Source: Sesamum alatum (taxonomy: Eukaryota > Streptophyta > Magnoliopsida > Lamiales > Pedaliaceae). Taken from it: a stretch of 64,000 bases of DNA. The notes under the pieces are model-generated. The model was not told where the DNA came from. It saw nothing but the letters and a program-made list of their open reading frames with translations, and ran no database searches. Below, piece after piece: positions 46,916 through 61,164 of this stretch. The stretch spans positions 49,907,115 through 49,971,114 of the forward strand of contig JACGWO010000002.1 of the NCBI GenBank assembly GCA_034509735.1, given 5' to 3'. The number at the start of each line of letters is the position of its first letter. Position 1 is the stretch's first letter. A program made the position numbers and the translations under genes.

Positions 46916-49900
46916 ACGTGGGTGGTAACGTGGGGGACCAATGGTTTCGCGAGTAATAAGCCAATTGTTTTCTTTGATAGATCTCATTCAACATGTTCCT
47001 GATACGGGGGTTGCCTCAAGTTATCAGAAATTAACACAAATATCCCCATCTCTTCTCAAATCACTAAACATGCCAAGATTTAAGCTATTACATTTTGGTC
47101 ATACTGACCCGATCTTTGTCAACTTGAATTCAGATATGCATGGACTCATGATAATTACCTGTATCATTTCTGAATATGTGGTTCCTATGAAATCGTACAA
47201 GTCAAGAAATTCACAAAATACTAGCCCGTTATGATGCAAATATAACTTTTTATACTTATTATTTCTTTAGACCTTCACTACTACTTATTTTTTTACGATT
47301 TTACTAAGATAATCATTGAATGACTATAATTGAAGCCTTTCTGATATGATTCTTATCGTTTCTTGGACTCCAAACTTACCTAACTATATTAGATATTTTT
47401 CTATTTGAATTTGAGCTCGATAAACTTTGTTATGTATTGATCAATTGTAATATATATTTCAAAAGGTATAATAAGTTCATTGCACTCTTTATATTAATTG
47501 TGAAGGGGGCAAAAGAAAAAGAAAAAGCAAAAAGGGATTTTTGTGGAGTGCATGAATGCTGAATCCTCCTGACCTAATTTCTTAATTTCATGGGCAATAA
47601 TTCACAACTACCATACATCTTGCATTTAACTTAAGGGTAAGTTGTCAGAAAGTAGGAACAAAAATAAATATGAAAAAGAAAAATTAAATGTAAAAATACA
47701 TACATTTTACGTGACGATCGTATTTATTTTCTCCTAGCATCCATAATTGCTCAAGTGACTTATATTAAGATAGAAAAATCATAAAATAACAACGCAAAAT
47801 AAAATAAAAAGTTAACTAAATATCCTTAATTGCTCAAGGCCTTTTTTTTCCTTTTTTGTATCACCTACTAACTTTCATCTTTGTTCCATTATCTCCAAGT
47901 GGTAAAACTACCCTTTTGAATATTAATTATTTTGAGCTAATTTTAGTTTTATTTTTCTCTTTTCCTTCATATTTTGTGTTTCAAAATGATTTATTTTTAC
48001 GCCAATTCTTTTGATATTATTATGTTTTTCTCTCTAATTCAAATATTAAATTCATTTATGGAAATGTCAATGAAACTATTACATACAACAAAAATTTTAG
48101 TTAAATATACTTAATGATTTATACTATTAAAATATTTTTACACACACATCGAGTACGCCACATATTACTAACATATAAAATTCAGTAAATTTGTCTCAGT
48201 CGCTCTATAGATATATATTTTTTTTAAAAAAAAGTCCAGTCAACCTAAGCCTTGTGACGACCTCACAATTTTTTTTTGAACTGGATTAGAAATCAAAATA
48301 AATCGTAAATTCAGGGGACTCAATATTTTCTTTTTTCTTTTCTACACTCACGCATCAAAAACACACACCCAATGTTCGAACATGAAACCTTTCTTAAAAA
48401 AATTTCGTGGCTGAATCATTGGATTGTACCCGTGAAAACTCAAGCACCCAATAATCAGTATATAGTCAGACTCCACGCTCTAACATAAACATCAATTGGT
48501 CTTATCAATGTTTGGGGTGGCAAGAAGAGTTGGGGTGAAGTGGGGTATATTATATGACATTATGAGCTGACAAGGTTGCAAGAACCGGTTCATGAAACTC
48601 ATTACTCATCTTGATGTATCTGTCTTTTAATAGGGTCGGTGAATAATTGGAGAGAGCGACTAATATTAATGTACTTTCCCGACGATAAATGGAAGCTGGT
48701 GCTGAGCAGACCGTCCATGAACCACCTATCTACGTGCTACATCCCACATTATGACATTGGAAAATTGAGGTTGTTCACGTTGGATGAATCGAAATTCTTT
48801 ACTAAGATAATGTTAATACTGTGTTGTCTGGTCTAATATTACATATAGAGTCGGTAATCATAAATTCAAAAGATAGTTATATTTACACTCTTAATATAAA
48901 AGTCTGTTTATATAAATTAACTATGTCTTTTGAATGACTACATATATATCCAATAGAAATGCCAACATCATCTACACAAACCACTCATATTTTTTTGGAA
49001 AATATCTATATTCCTGAAGATGTTGACATCATTACACAACTAATCTTAATTTTTTATTGTTAGTGACGATTTCTGTAATTATGTAAAATGCAAGGGTAAT
49101 TTGTATAAACAGATTATAAATCAAGGAACGTAAATGGGATTATCACTAGATTTAATAGGGGATAAATTTATAATTTACATTATTTTATTATTATCCTGAT
49201 ATAAATAGTTGATGAATAACTCTCTGTGGTAATAATTCATACAAACCCCTACAGTTAAAATGATTTTAAGCTACCGTGGATGTAATTAAGAAATTTTTAG
49301 ACCGTATAATTAATCTTTGTATCCCTTTCGTTTAATTTTTATTCTTATTTTTTGTACTTATTTAATAATATATATCTGTTAACCGATTGTCTAACAGATA
49401 ATTCAACTTCAACCTAAGAAAAATAGTTTCAAACTCTTGGATTTATTGTTCTAATACCATATAAAATAATAATATTAAATTTGATAATAACTTTTTAACA
49501 AAAAAATATTTAGAATGTTATTAATGACGAGAGTTGTATAAATATTCTAAAGCATTTTTAGTTGGTAATAGACAAATTATGCTTTAAATTAGTTGATTGG
49601 CTTGACGAATTTCTAGAAAATATATTATCATCATCTTTTAACAAATTAAATTGTGGTAAAATAAAAATTATAATTGTTAAGTACCTAATGATTAATAATT
49701 ATTTTAATATTGTCACCAGATACTTATCAATAATATTTTATTTTCAATGTAAAATGTCCCAAGATAGTAACTTTATATCCGATGCGTATCGTTATTCATA
49801 ATATACTATATTTTTAAACGTATCGATGCATCATAAATTGCCGTGGCATCCCAATCGATTACTTATAATCAAATTAAAATGAGATTAATTGATTTCAAAT

Positions 49901-50650
49901 GACTAATTACGTTGATATTAAATTTCATTAAGTTTGGGTCCCGTTATAGAAGTGTAAGTTTGAACAAATTGGGCTACCCATTAAGTAGTTCAAACATAAA
50001 TAAGCAGTATGTACTAGACTAAAAGTTCATTAATTGCAATTAAAACTGGCGGTTAAATGGGCCAGTTCTTACATGTAAATCATTTGTGATGGATTATTTT
50101 CTATTGGTAATAAAAATGATTGGATTTTAGATTAATTTGGAAAAATTCGGTTAATCCCAATTTACTGAACATAACATGGGAATTTTCAAGTTCAACTCGA
50201 ACTTGATTTAAGTATAAAAAAAATACTAAAATATATTTAAAATACTGCAGTCGAATTTAACGTCTTTGTCACTACTGAACTTGTATTAAGTTATTAAACA
50301 AACCAAATTAAGTACATTTGTTCAAACTCAATGAAATAATTCAAACTAGATTGAACGGTAATGTATTATTTCGTCTCAATTCATTTACATCTCTATATCT
50401 AAGTGTGTATAAACAAATACTTTTTATGAGGTATATATATATATGTCTAAAAAAATTGTGTTGCTGCATATTAAAAAAACTTTTTCGAATATCGATTTCT
50501 CTGTAAAAATATGAGGAATTTCATATCAGTATAATATAAGTTATATAGTTAATATGATTTGATCATTATTATTTAATATTTTAATAATAGTGCTTGCAAG
50601 ATTTCAAACATAGTTTATGTTTTTATAAATAATAATTGTAATAATAATAA
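46916..50650. other. Gene-free AT-rich region, about 3.7 kb
   Basis: No gene recognised. Short frames at 46941-47234 and 48639-48836 show no family resemblance. About 49085-49165 has words shared with the element at 57106-57370 (TTTGTATAAACAGATTATAAAT). Confidence 0.45.
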
Positions 50651-51038
50651 ATGATGATGGGAATTTCCAGAAAACATGGACGAAAATGACTATAGGACAA
50701 GCAATGGGGGGGCACGAATCCAAGTTCAAAGCCAGCCAAGTCCCACCTCTTGGCTTCAAAGCTGCAAACGCCGCGGTCCCCAAAAGCCCTCGCAACACCA
50801 CAGGGGAATTCTCGAAACTACCCCTCGGTCGCGTTATTTCCCGCCAAAAACCCAAGAAGAGAATACATAATCGAATCGGAGCCGGGATTGGATCCGACCC
50901 GGCACATCACGATCACAATCAAACCTTCGAGAGGGCCCACATCTCCACCAATATTTTTAAGAATCCATCTGTCCTCCATTACGACACACCACCCCCACAA
51001 GTTCAAAATTTTTGTTCCTATTTCAAACATTTTTCAGC

Positions 51039-51050
51039 TATATATAAATA
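51039..51050 (+). promoter_or_regulatory. TATA box of the EXORDIUM-like gene
   Basis: CTATATATAAATA about 60 bases before the ATG at 51104. It places the transcription start downstream of the long upstream frame and supports the ATG at 51104. Confidence 0.65.
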
Positions 51051-51103
51051 TCCCAATTCACTCCACTCGCATACTATCCACGCTACTCATCTCAACCACA
51101 ATT

Positions 51104-52135
51104 ATGCCTCCGCCACCACCCCTCACGGCGGCGATACCTCTCCTCCTCTTTCTCTTCCTCTTCCTCTTCTTCGCAGTGCCGGTCGTTTCTTGGCGACCCT
51201 GGCCCAATGCGAAGCCCAACTCCACGGATTTTCTCTACGGTGGTTCGAAAAAGTATGAAGGCTCATCGGAGTTTGTTCACCTGAAATACCACATGGGCCC
51301 CGTCCTCACCGCTAATATTACCGTTTACCCCATTTGGTACGGCACCTGGCAGAGCTCCCAGAAGCGGATTATCCGCGAGTTCATCGGCTCTATCTCCGCC
51401 GTGGCCTCTAAGTCGCCGTCCGTTGCTGGATGGTGGAAGACCGTCCAGCTCTACACCGATCAAACCGGAGCCAACATATCGGGAACCGTCCACGTCGGTG
51501 AGGAGAAGAACGACAGGTTTTACTCCCACGGGAAGTCGCTCACGCGCCTCTCCGTACAATCCGTGATAAAGTCGGCGGTTTCCGCCTCCACGCGCCCCCT
51601 CCCGGTCAACCCCAAGAGCGGCGTTTACCTTTTGCTGACCTCAGACGACGTGTACGTTCAGGATTTCTGCAACAATGTATGTGGTTTCCATTACTTCACT
51701 TTTCCTTCCATCGTGGGGTACACGCTACCCTACGCCTGGGTGGGGAACTCCGCTAAACTGTGCCCCGGCGTGTGTGCTTACCCGTTCGCCGTACCGGATT
51801 ATATCCCGGGGCTGAAGCCGGTGAAGTCACCAAACGGCGACGTTGGGGTGGACGGGATGATAAGCGTGATAGCTCACGAGATAGCGGAGCTATCCACAAA
51901 CCCGTTAGTGAACGCTTGGTACGCGGGTCAGGACCCGGTTTTCCCTGTGGAAATAGCGGATTTATGCGAGGGCATTTACGGAACAGGGGGAGGCGGGTCG
52001 TACACCGGGCAGATGTTGAACGGTAAAGATGGCGCCACGTACAACATGAACGGAATCCGACGAAGGTTCTTGGTTCAGTGGGTTTGGAACCCGCTGTTGA
52101 ATTACTGCACTGGCCCTAATGCACTTGATCAGTAA
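51104..52135 (+). CDS. EXORDIUM-like (phosphate-induced protein 1 family) secreted protein
   Basis: Intronless, 343 residues. Residues about 8-29 are a Leu/Phe-rich signal peptide ending near VPVVSW. The PHI-1/EXO domain fills the rest: LKYHMGPVLTANITVYPIWY, GTWQSSQKRIIREFI, SVAGWWKTVQLYTDQTG, SGVYLLLTSDDVYVQDFCNN, CGFHYFTFPS, YAWVGNSAKLCPGVCAYPFA, SVIAHEIAELSTNPLVNAWY, and the C-terminal WNPLLNYCTGP. HEIAE looks like a zinc-protease-type helix, but no enzyme activity is established for the family. EXO/EXL proteins are apoplastic and linked to brassinosteroid- and carbon-dependent growth. The frame is open to 50750, but the TATA box at 51039 and the signal peptide fix the start at 51104. It most resembles the EXL5-7 subgroup; this is tentative. 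Confidence 0.94.
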   Translation: MPPPPPLTAAIPLLLFLFLFLFFAVPVVSWRPWPNAKPNSTDFLYGGSKKYEGSSEFVHLKYHMGPVLTANITVYPIWYGTWQSSQKRIIREFIGSISAVASKSPSVAGWWKTVQLYTDQTGANISGTVHVGEEKNDRFYSHGKSLTRLSVQSVIKSAVSASTRPLPVNPKSGVYLLLTSDDVYVQDFCNNVCGFHYFTFPSIVGYTLPYAWVGNSAKLCPGVCAYPFAVPDYIPGLKPVKSPNGDVGVDGMISVIAHEIAELSTNPLVNAWYAGQDPVFPVEIADLCEGIYGTGGGGSYTGQMLNGKDGATYNMNGIRRRFLVQWVWNPLLNYCTGPNALDQ

Positions 52136-55100
52136 ATGAAGCATTTACTCTTTTTTTTTTAATTTTAATTTTCTTGTTTTTATTTTGTATGGGCTTATTT
52201 TGATTTTTAAAAAAATGTTTTTTTTTTTTTTTTTTTGTATTTTTGGATGTTAATGGATAATTAGTTAAGGTATGTCTGTTGAATTTCCAAAAGTAGCTAA
52301 GCTTTGATTAAGTGGTCAAAATAGTGTAAGAATAATTATAGTAATTTCTATGTTTATATAAATAGTTATTTGATAATTGATTATATTTTCTTGTTGTTTG
52401 TACCCTCAACTGCTCAACAAATATACATCTAAGATTATTTAATCTTTTTTCCTATGAATTCTCTATTCTTTTATTATTTTTCATTAATTGAAATTATATA
52501 ATAATGAAAACATCCTTTTATTTTCCTGTATAATCATTAAGAAGATAAGTAAAAAGGCATTCTTCACCTCTAATTAATTCAAAAAACAAAGGCGAAATTG
52601 TTTTCAATCCTCCAAAATAATTGTTTTATTGAAATTATATTCTCAACAATATACTGACTTGACATCAATAGTTATCCAACTCTAATTTTAAGTTGAAATG
52701 TGTGAAGATGTAAAATATTTTCAACGTTGCTAAATGAAATCTTAAACAATTAAATAGGCAAATAATATAAAGTAACATTATAATTTCATTCCATAAATTT
52801 CTTATCATTATACATAATAATAATGTTCCATGATTTTCATTAATAAATATTTGATAATTTTGCTGAAAAAAGAGCAAGAAATTCAACTTTCTCACACAAT
52901 CCATAAATTCATGAGCGGGGCTACAATTTTGAGCATGTTGAAAATGTATAGTATAGCAAATTGTAAACGTCAGCGGTTGATTTTAATCATGATGAAAATA
53001 TCAAGAGGGGGGAAGGGTGGCCCCCACTCTACCTACTCAGCAGTAGATTTAGCATATCCCGAGGCTGCTTTTGTCTACTGTTTTTGGGGGGTTACACCCA
53101 CTTCGGGATTTGAGCCCTCACCCCCCCTAATTATTCACTTCTTTTTCACTTTTTTCCTCCTTTAAAAAAAAAAAAAGAAAATTGTTCATTTCTTGAAGAA
53201 ATAACCTATGTAAGAAAAAAAGAAAAAAAAACAATAGCTTTTTGTAAAGTAGCTTGGTGGGCATGTTTTCAATTTCCTAGGAAAATTTTATAAGCGTGGT
53301 TGTATATTTTGTTTAAAATTACGACGAATATTCTTCAAGTATTATTGTCTTATCATTTGAAAATTATAAATATTTTTTTCAAATTAATAATCGTCTAATA
53401 ATTATTATTTCATAACAACCCATTAGATGTTTGTTAATTCTAAGAGTGGATTCATAATCTTTTAAATAATAATAAGGTATTTGTACTTATGACAAACCTC
53501 ATAGGAGTCTATTGTAATTATTCTTCTGTTTAAATTAAAGTTTTTTAATGTTTTTTTTAATTTAAAAAAAATAAAATTCTAGCTCTACACTTTGTTCTTA
53601 TTTCAAATTTCAATTATTTTTTTTTCTAAACTTCATCTTCGTATCGAAAGGTGATGGTTTCTATAAACACTCCCTGACCGTAGAATTATCGAATAATATA
53701 AATTATACTGCATATATATAACATAAAATTTACTGCTTACTTGACATAATTTACCTTATCTGATATCTTTTTCATACAAAAACATCCCATTAAATATAGG
53801 TAAAAATAAAAAATAAAAAAATACTGGTATTAATGAGTTTGACATTCAAGGACACAACAATATCTACTTTCTCCCTTAATTGATGGCGTCCTTGCCTTAG
53901 CCTTAGGGTGGTAAAAGTTGACCATCAAAATTTGAGTAGCAACTTTCACCCCTTCTATTACCACAACAACCATCACTTTTATTCAACACGATTTTTCAAA
54001 TATTAAAAATTAGAAAAACAATAGACAAGAGAAATAATAATTCGGACTTAAGATCATTAACCCATTATTCTTATGAAAAAAATAACCATTTAAAAATCAA
54101 ATATTATATTTCAGCTATCGTCTATCAGTAAAATTTAATTGAGACTACCAAAGAAATTTCGCATGAATTAAGGACTTACAACCAAAAACACTGGGAATAG
54201 GAGTATACAGTTTACTTCTATAGTATTTTTTTGCTTCTTTGAACATATTCGTTGATTTGAAACTATCTATATATTTTGTCATGTTTTTTAATTTAAATAT
54301 ATTAAATAATGTAATGAATCGAACATTATATATATAATTAAGTCTATACATTCTAAAAACTGAACCCAGCAATTAATTTTTACCCAAATACTGTGACTAT
54401 TTTGAGCAATTCATGTGAAGTGACTGTTGAAAATTTAATTTATAGCTATTGCATTTAAGTTGGAGCAGTGAGTCAATGTCATGTTCATAATGGTATTGTC
54501 TTAAATGAATTAAATTGTTGTCAACTAAATTAAAAGAAACAGGTAAGATAGGCTACACTTTTATTGAAGAGAAGGGCTAGTTGCCAACCCATCATTTACT
54601 TAAGGAAATAAACAAGACAAGTTGAATAATACAAGTACTGGTATTGCCACCTTAACTATATGTTCTTTTTCTTTTTACTTTAAATGTGGAAAAGATTATA
54701 TAAGATTTATTGTAATTATCTAAATTGAAAAAAAAAAACTTTTGAGAAAGTAATTGTTTTTAACTAAAGTTCGTTCAGACATTATCCAAATTGATCATCG
54801 TAGAACCGTTAGGAATGAAATTTACTATTCACTAATTAATGAAGCATTATAAACCGATCGGTAGGTGATAAAGTACTCATACCCAGCCATCGTTAACCAA
54901 TAATACGCTCATAGAAAGTGAAAAGTATTATAATTTTAATAAAATTCAAACATACAATATTTAAATAAATAAGTATAGCTTGTTTCATCAGGAGATGTTT
55001 GTAATTATTGAAAGTATGTGTTTATCATCTTACTATTGAAAATAAATTGATTTAAGCTAAAAATTGTAAGTAGCTTACCACCAACTTCTACAACTTATTG

Positions 55101-57105
55101 ATATAATTATAAACTATTGCAAATACTCCTTAACTTGATCGTTATAGCCCCATCATTAACACAATAAAAAATCTTTTCAATCTCTACATGATGAAATATT
55201 AAACAGATCATTTTCAGCCCATAATATATCTAATTATAAAATAACGAAATTTTTATACTTTTCAGTGAGATTTAAATTCGTAATGTTTAAATAATTAATA
55301 GCTTAATTACCAGACCAATTAATTAATGGTACCTTCGCCATTTGAGTTGTCAAATGAAACAGTAGAAATGTGAAGCTAATAGCATATGTATGATAATAGC
55401 AACTTTTGGCAATTTGCAATAATTGGGATGGACTTGGCATTTACACAAACTTAGGTAAGGACAAGAATTCATTAAAAACGTCAATAATTTATAGCGTTTC
55501 TGGTAAAGAAAATCCACCTTCTGCTAATAGGTCAAATTACCTACATTTTTCTCGTCACCATAGCCTAACTAGTCATATTAATACACAGTAATTAGGCCAC
55601 GATAATTGTGAATCTACTGACGTCATTATCGTACCCCACAAAATATTAAAATTAGTACCTGAATTTTTTGTGATTAACTAAATATTAATTAATAATTTGT
55701 GCACAAGAAGAAGTACCACGTTCTATCATAATTAATTACAAAAGATAAAAGATCATGAAAATTTAAGTATGATTGCACAACAGCTATTAGTAGTTGTTTT
55801 TGCGGTGACAAATCCTTAATTACAAATAAAAACCTTGATAAATATTCTAGCTTTAGTTTAAACAATAATAAATCTTAATTAATCGGGATTAAAATTTTAT
55901 TTTTTGCATTATTTTATTTGATTGTGGTAAATTATGTTGATTTATTATGATTTTTGAATCCTAATAATCTATAATATAAGAAATTATTTGTTTTTTTTTT
56001 AGTGAAGGTGGGTAAGTGAAAATGGTAATATGGATTGTATGATGCAATTTGGTGGGTTTGGGTCTGGATAATGCCCGAATCCAGTGGGTACAAGCAGCCG
56101 AATATCAACTTTTTATCCGATTAGGATAACATAAATACTTAATACTACCCAATTGATAGGGTAGCGAATTATTGGACCTAAATGCTTCCACTAAAAGAAA
56201 AGAAGCTAATACAAAAAGCACAAAGTATAAAAATGTCTTGGCTATTATTCTGGAATTATCTTACAATTTAGAGAATCTTATTTAGAACTTAAAATTTGTA
56301 ATGGCTAGTTTATAGTACATGTCGGAGCACTATAAAAAATAGATTATTTTTTATATTAAAAATCACTATAATTAAAAAATTATGACAAATCAATTGTCTA
56401 TTATGGTGAAACAAATCGATTATTACTGTAGTTATTTTTTTTTAACCAATATAAGCACATCAAATTAATAATAATAATAATAAAAAAAAAAGAAAGATAT
56501 GGGCATAATAAACAATTATGAGAAGTGGAACAAGTGCAAGAATAATGAGCAAATATTCCCGGAGTCAACATCGGCGAAAAAGCAGCAACGGCGCCTAAAG
56601 AATCAATGTCGCGTCGCCCGAGAAACACGACATCTTTTCATGCTCAACAAAAGGTGCATTTGTTTAAGTGGTGAGTGGGAGCATTATGTTATTGTGTTGG
56701 AGTCGCTGGAAATTCACAAGCAATGATGTTCCCATTACTATAATCGCGTCTTTTTGCAATAGCGATTATGGTTAATAATTAGCACGCTATCATTAGTTTT
56801 AGCTTTTCTTGTCTTTAGTGCGACTTTTGTAGCAAACCAAACCCCCTCATCACTTCAAACATCAATCCTTTTGTTCTCGTCCCTGCAAATTTGGTTTACA
56901 GCTAACACTCCCCTCTTATTTTATTGGGAAAACTATTTTTTCTTATGCATGTTTCTTTCCCTCTTTAGTAATTCATTTTTTGAGTAACAAGTGGTATTAG
57001 AGCATTATTTTCTTAGTGTTTGAATCCTATAAATATAGGGGTGACAATTTTAGTTCTATTGAAATTAATTTTGATAATTTGACCGTGTAATTAAAAAGAG
57101 AGAGA
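52136..57105. other. Gene-poor AT-rich region, about 5 kb
   Basis: 3' UTR of the EXL gene, then spacer. A GC-richer patch at about 53005-53130 (GGTGGCCCCCACTCTACC, TTCGGGATTTGAGCCCTC) is unassigned. No protein gene, tRNA or complete transposon recognised. Confidence 0.45.
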
Positions 57106-57370
57106 GATTACATTTACACTCCTGATTTATGGTATATTTGTCAAACCACCCCGATCTTTTGTCACAGAAACTATTCCTATAAGTCAAAGGTATGATAGTT
57201 TGTGTAATGATGCCGACGTTTTTGGGTCTATATGTTTATTTTTTCAAAAGGTAAGGATGGTTTGTGAAAATAATGTTGGTGTTTCTAACAGGTTTATGTA
57301 TAAATTTTTAAAAAGTATGAGTCATTTGTGTAAACAGATCATAGATTATGGGGTCTATATGTAATTATCC
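57106..57370. mobile_element. Short TIR element (MITE candidate)
   Basis: Left GATTACATTTACACTCCTGA pairs with right ATATGTAATTATCC. The arms also share ATTTATGG/CATAGATTATGGGG and TTGTGTAAACAGATCAT words. Relatives (fragments) are seen near 45540-45720 and 49085-49165. Confidence 0.45.
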
Positions 57371-59465
57371 ATAAAAATAATTTGCAATTTAATGATAATT
57401 CTGGCAAAAATTTTATAAATTGGTCCAAAATTACCGAATAGTGTCACGTGCACTGCATTTTTCCTGTCAAAATTGTCTTCAAATTGCAATTTTTTTAGGG
57501 TCAAATTGACACCCCTATACTTACAGCACTAAAATTATAATTTTTCATGTCAAATGGGTATATTTTATGTGCGAGTATTTGAGGTAGGACGGAATTAAAG
57601 AGAAATCCATATTATATAAGCACGTATGGGGTATTAAGTAGGGACGAATATTAAATCAATTCCTGCAAAAGTGATCCTGAACCTTCTTTTTTTTTTTTCT
57701 TCATTTTTTTTGGAAGTGAAAGCGATAAATATTATTAATTGAACTAAATTGTTTACAATCATTCCTGTCGACTATCAATCTCTAATAGAAACAATTAGAA
57801 CAATTATACATTGATCAACAATATCACATAAATGAATAAACAACCCCTTACTATAACAGTATACAAACAATCCTACTATACAGTAGACTATCATCCCACG
57901 TATTGATGTGATTTGTACTCATGACCTTTAAAATTATGGGATTTCAACCTTAACTATTAGGCCAATAGATCATTGTGATCGATTTTCTAAGAGCCATTAG
58001 TAACATATTGGTATAAAAATAAGACCCTACAATTGTTGAGATGGTGGGATTCGTGTATGCATTATTGAGGCAAGACTAATCCAAAAAAGGCCCAACATTA
58101 TAATGTACTACCTTTCTAAGAAAGAATTTTCGAACTACGGTCTAATTTCACATTAAAAACGTATGGATCACAATAAAATGATATAAATTTTTTGGTGGAG
58201 ATATTTTTTAAAAATATAACGATATTATTAAAATAATTAATATACTATTACAATATTCAGTACCATTATAACAATATAATTAAATTTATCATTCATAACT
58301 TCAAAACAAAGCAAAAAAATAATATACACACTGCTATAAAAATAGAATTTATATGTGTATCGTAAATTCAAACTCAGGACATTAAATTTCATAAAAGTTG
58401 ACCGAAATGACATAATGTTGAAGCACGGAAAATTGAGGCAATTCCAATTACGAGAGAGGGACTTCCCATTTGGGCAACTGAGTTTGACCGGCGCTTCATA
58501 TACGATGGACGGATTTCCACTTTGGGCCACGCATACTCTGACACATCCAGCAGTTTAGGGACGAATTTAGAAACAAGAGTTTGAGATGCTCGAAAAGTTA
58601 TATTTATATATTGAGTTTATATTGATGTATTATTAAAACGAAAATTAAAATAATTGATGTATATATAAACTAAAAATTTGTGTATAATTTTATAAGAAAT
58701 TTCAATTTTTGGGGTGCCAATATATAAAAATTAAGATTTATGTATAGATCTTAAAAAACTTACAAAGCTAGCCCTCCTCCCACTCATTTGGATCAATCAC
58801 TGCCAGCAGGGCTGTAAATGATTTAAATTAGAACCAAATATATTATTATTTAAATTTGTCAGAATTATTATCAATTTATTAAGGAGACCTCACACAGAGA
58901 ACTGACTTGTTTGGATGATCATTTTGTAATAATTTCACAATGTGGCAATCTTTGATGTTTGGCACGAGACGCAAACCACAAAAAAATTACTATAAGAATT
59001 ATCTTAGAGCAGATTGATTAGAATTGACAAATTTTTCGGATGAAAATTACCCTATAGAGACGTGCGCGCTCCCCCGCTTCGTTTAGAGGTCCCTCTACAT
59101 AAACATGGTCCTTTTGCTAACATTCCTTGTGACTTGTCAATGCTGGAAAATTAGCTTAATTTGGACAACAATGGATATACATTGGTAAGAACGGACCACT
59201 TTTCATGTATTTCCCTATTAATATATGAGTTGTGTTAGAGCCTAGTGGGAAATCCGTAAAAAGTTTTTCCTTAACTACTGCAATGTAACAAAATTTTTAT
59301 GGTCATTGCTAGGAGAATGACCATATGGGCTTTTACTTACAATTCGGCCCATAACTATCTGTCCAGCACTACTCGGCCCGTTCACAGGTGGTATGGGGGC
59401 CCATCAGTTATTGGTCTGCTTCCTTAATTTCAACGATCAGTTGGTCTCCTTGATCCACAATCAAC
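57371..59465. other. AT-rich spacer with a dispersed repeat
   Basis: 57810-57975 is the partner of the repeat at 6220-6355. At 58806 there is a short GGGCTGTAAAT head. No gene. Confidence 0.4.
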
Positions 59466-60690
59466 GTAAGAATTATGATGCATGGATACAGATATAACGA
59501 TATAGATACGATACGAAATAAACATAATGATACAAAAGTTTTTAAAACTTAGGATACGATGCAACACTGACATGATTATATATAAATATATATTATTTTA
59601 TATATATTCTTTTAAAATTAAAATATGCAATATGACACTATTAATATATAGCCATAAAGGAAATGTCGAAATTTGACATTAGGATCAAGGGTAAATTACA
59701 TCTACCTCCCTTGAGATTTGGCATAATTACAAATACCCCCTCGTTGTTTAAAAAATTACAAATACCCCCCGAGGTTTGTAACCGTCTAACAAATAACTCC
59801 TTTTCATCAATTTTAATGGTTGAACTGACCAAAATGCCCTTATATATTTTATTTAATTTTTAAATTTTTTTGATTTTTTTTGGATTACAATGCGCAGGGA
59901 GAGGTTCTTAAAGTTTTTTACACAAAGGAATTAATAATGCAATTTATCTTGACTAATCTTTATGCAATTTAAATAAAAAAATCAAGGACAAAATGATCAA
60001 TTTCAGACCTACGTTTGAAAATTACAAACCTCAGGGGGGGTATTTGTAATTTTTCAAACAACAAAGAGGTATTTATATTTATGTCAAATCTCAAGGGAGG
60101 TAGATGTAATTTACCCTAGAATAAAATATAAAATAAGAATTCCTTATATCTAAGTTTTTAATAAGTAGTACATAGTTTAAAAAATATACATAACAAGTTC
60201 ATGTTAAAATGTAAATAACTGTCGATCTTGAATTAAAGTTTGTAATGAAAAATTTTAATCATTCAAATTAATTAAATCATCATAACTATTTCGAGATTCT
60301 TCAGAAATTTCATCCAATATAAACACTTACTCCAATTTTTGTTCATCAAGCCAGAAATTTAAATTGATGGAGAAGAGATTAGATGAAAGAGAGAAGCGGA
60401 ATAGAGATTGAACAAAACAGAAAAGAGATAAAAAAAAAAGGAAGAAATAAAACATTTCAATTTGATCATAGAAGTTTTCTTTTTTCCTATACTATTCTAG
60501 CCGCAATTTTTTTTAAATAAAAAAAAGAAAAAAAAAAAAAGGTGCCAGACATGTTGTCCAGCATGTCCGACGTCATATCCCTTACTTCTTATTTTATTAT
60601 ATATTTTTGAATATACAAATATCGTATCTGACATATATCAAACACTGCACAAAATAATTTTTTAAAACGTTCATGCATTATAGTGTAGGA
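59466..60690. repeat. Dispersed repeat copy 1, split by a nested MITE
   Basis: Homologous to 61955-62510: AATTATGATGCATGGA, ACGATACGA, AAAATTAAAATATGCAATAT, AAATATACATAA, TTAAATCAT, and a TATCTGA...CACTGCAC end followed by TTTTTTAAA. The homology is interrupted only by the element at 59699-60116. Confidence 0.65.
59699..60116. mobile_element. 418-bp MITE nested in a dispersed repeat
   Basis: Ends GGGTAAATTACATCTACCTC and its near-exact complement GAGGTAGATGTAATTTACCC. The arms repeat AATACCCCC and TTGTAATTTTT blocks. The flanks TAGGATCAA and TAGAATAAA match at 7 of 9 bases, and the uninterrupted second copy of the host repeat reads TAAGATAAA at this point, which supports a 9-bp target duplication that has since diverged. 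Confidence 0.75.
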
Positions 60691-61164
60691 ATGAGGACAA
60701 ATATTTGCTTCTTGACTACTTCACATATGATTGACATATCCACAACAAAATATTGATATCACGATTGATTTTAACCTTGTTTGAATATATCATAATTAAC
60801 ATATTCCACATTTATGGCGTTCCAAATACATTTGCTAAATTATTGAATAAAAAAATTGCATACATAAACTAAGATAAAAATAAAAATCTTGATTGAAATC
60901 CTTGGAAAGAGACGTTATTTATGTCAATTGGCATTTCCAATCTCTCCCCTTGCATGCACGACTTTTCTTGATACACTACAGTGTGCCCCAATTATAAAGA
61001 CACCAATACACTTGATCTGCTCTAAATAAAAATAAAAACTCAATTGATCTCCTTAAAGAACGGATTGCAATTTTTTATTTCAATTTTTTTTATTTAATAT
61101 ATACACCCTAAGTATATAATTTATTTTCCTAAATAAAGACAATATGTCAATTGTCAACTTTACA
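60691..61164. other. AT-rich spacer
   Basis: Nothing recognised. Confidence 0.5.

Noticed and set aside
46941..47234. 97-codon ORF after the LTR relic
   Set aside because: No similarity to gag or any plant family that I recognise; no supporting splice or promoter signals.
50750..51103. 118-codon in-frame extension upstream of the EXORDIUM-like CDS
   Set aside because: A TATA box lies at 51039 and the ATG at 51104 gives a proper signal peptide; the extension has no family resemblance and is promoter sequence that happens to be open.
53005..53130. GC-richer patch resembling a tRNA-derived SINE
   Set aside because: No convincing A and B boxes or cloverleaf; left unassigned.
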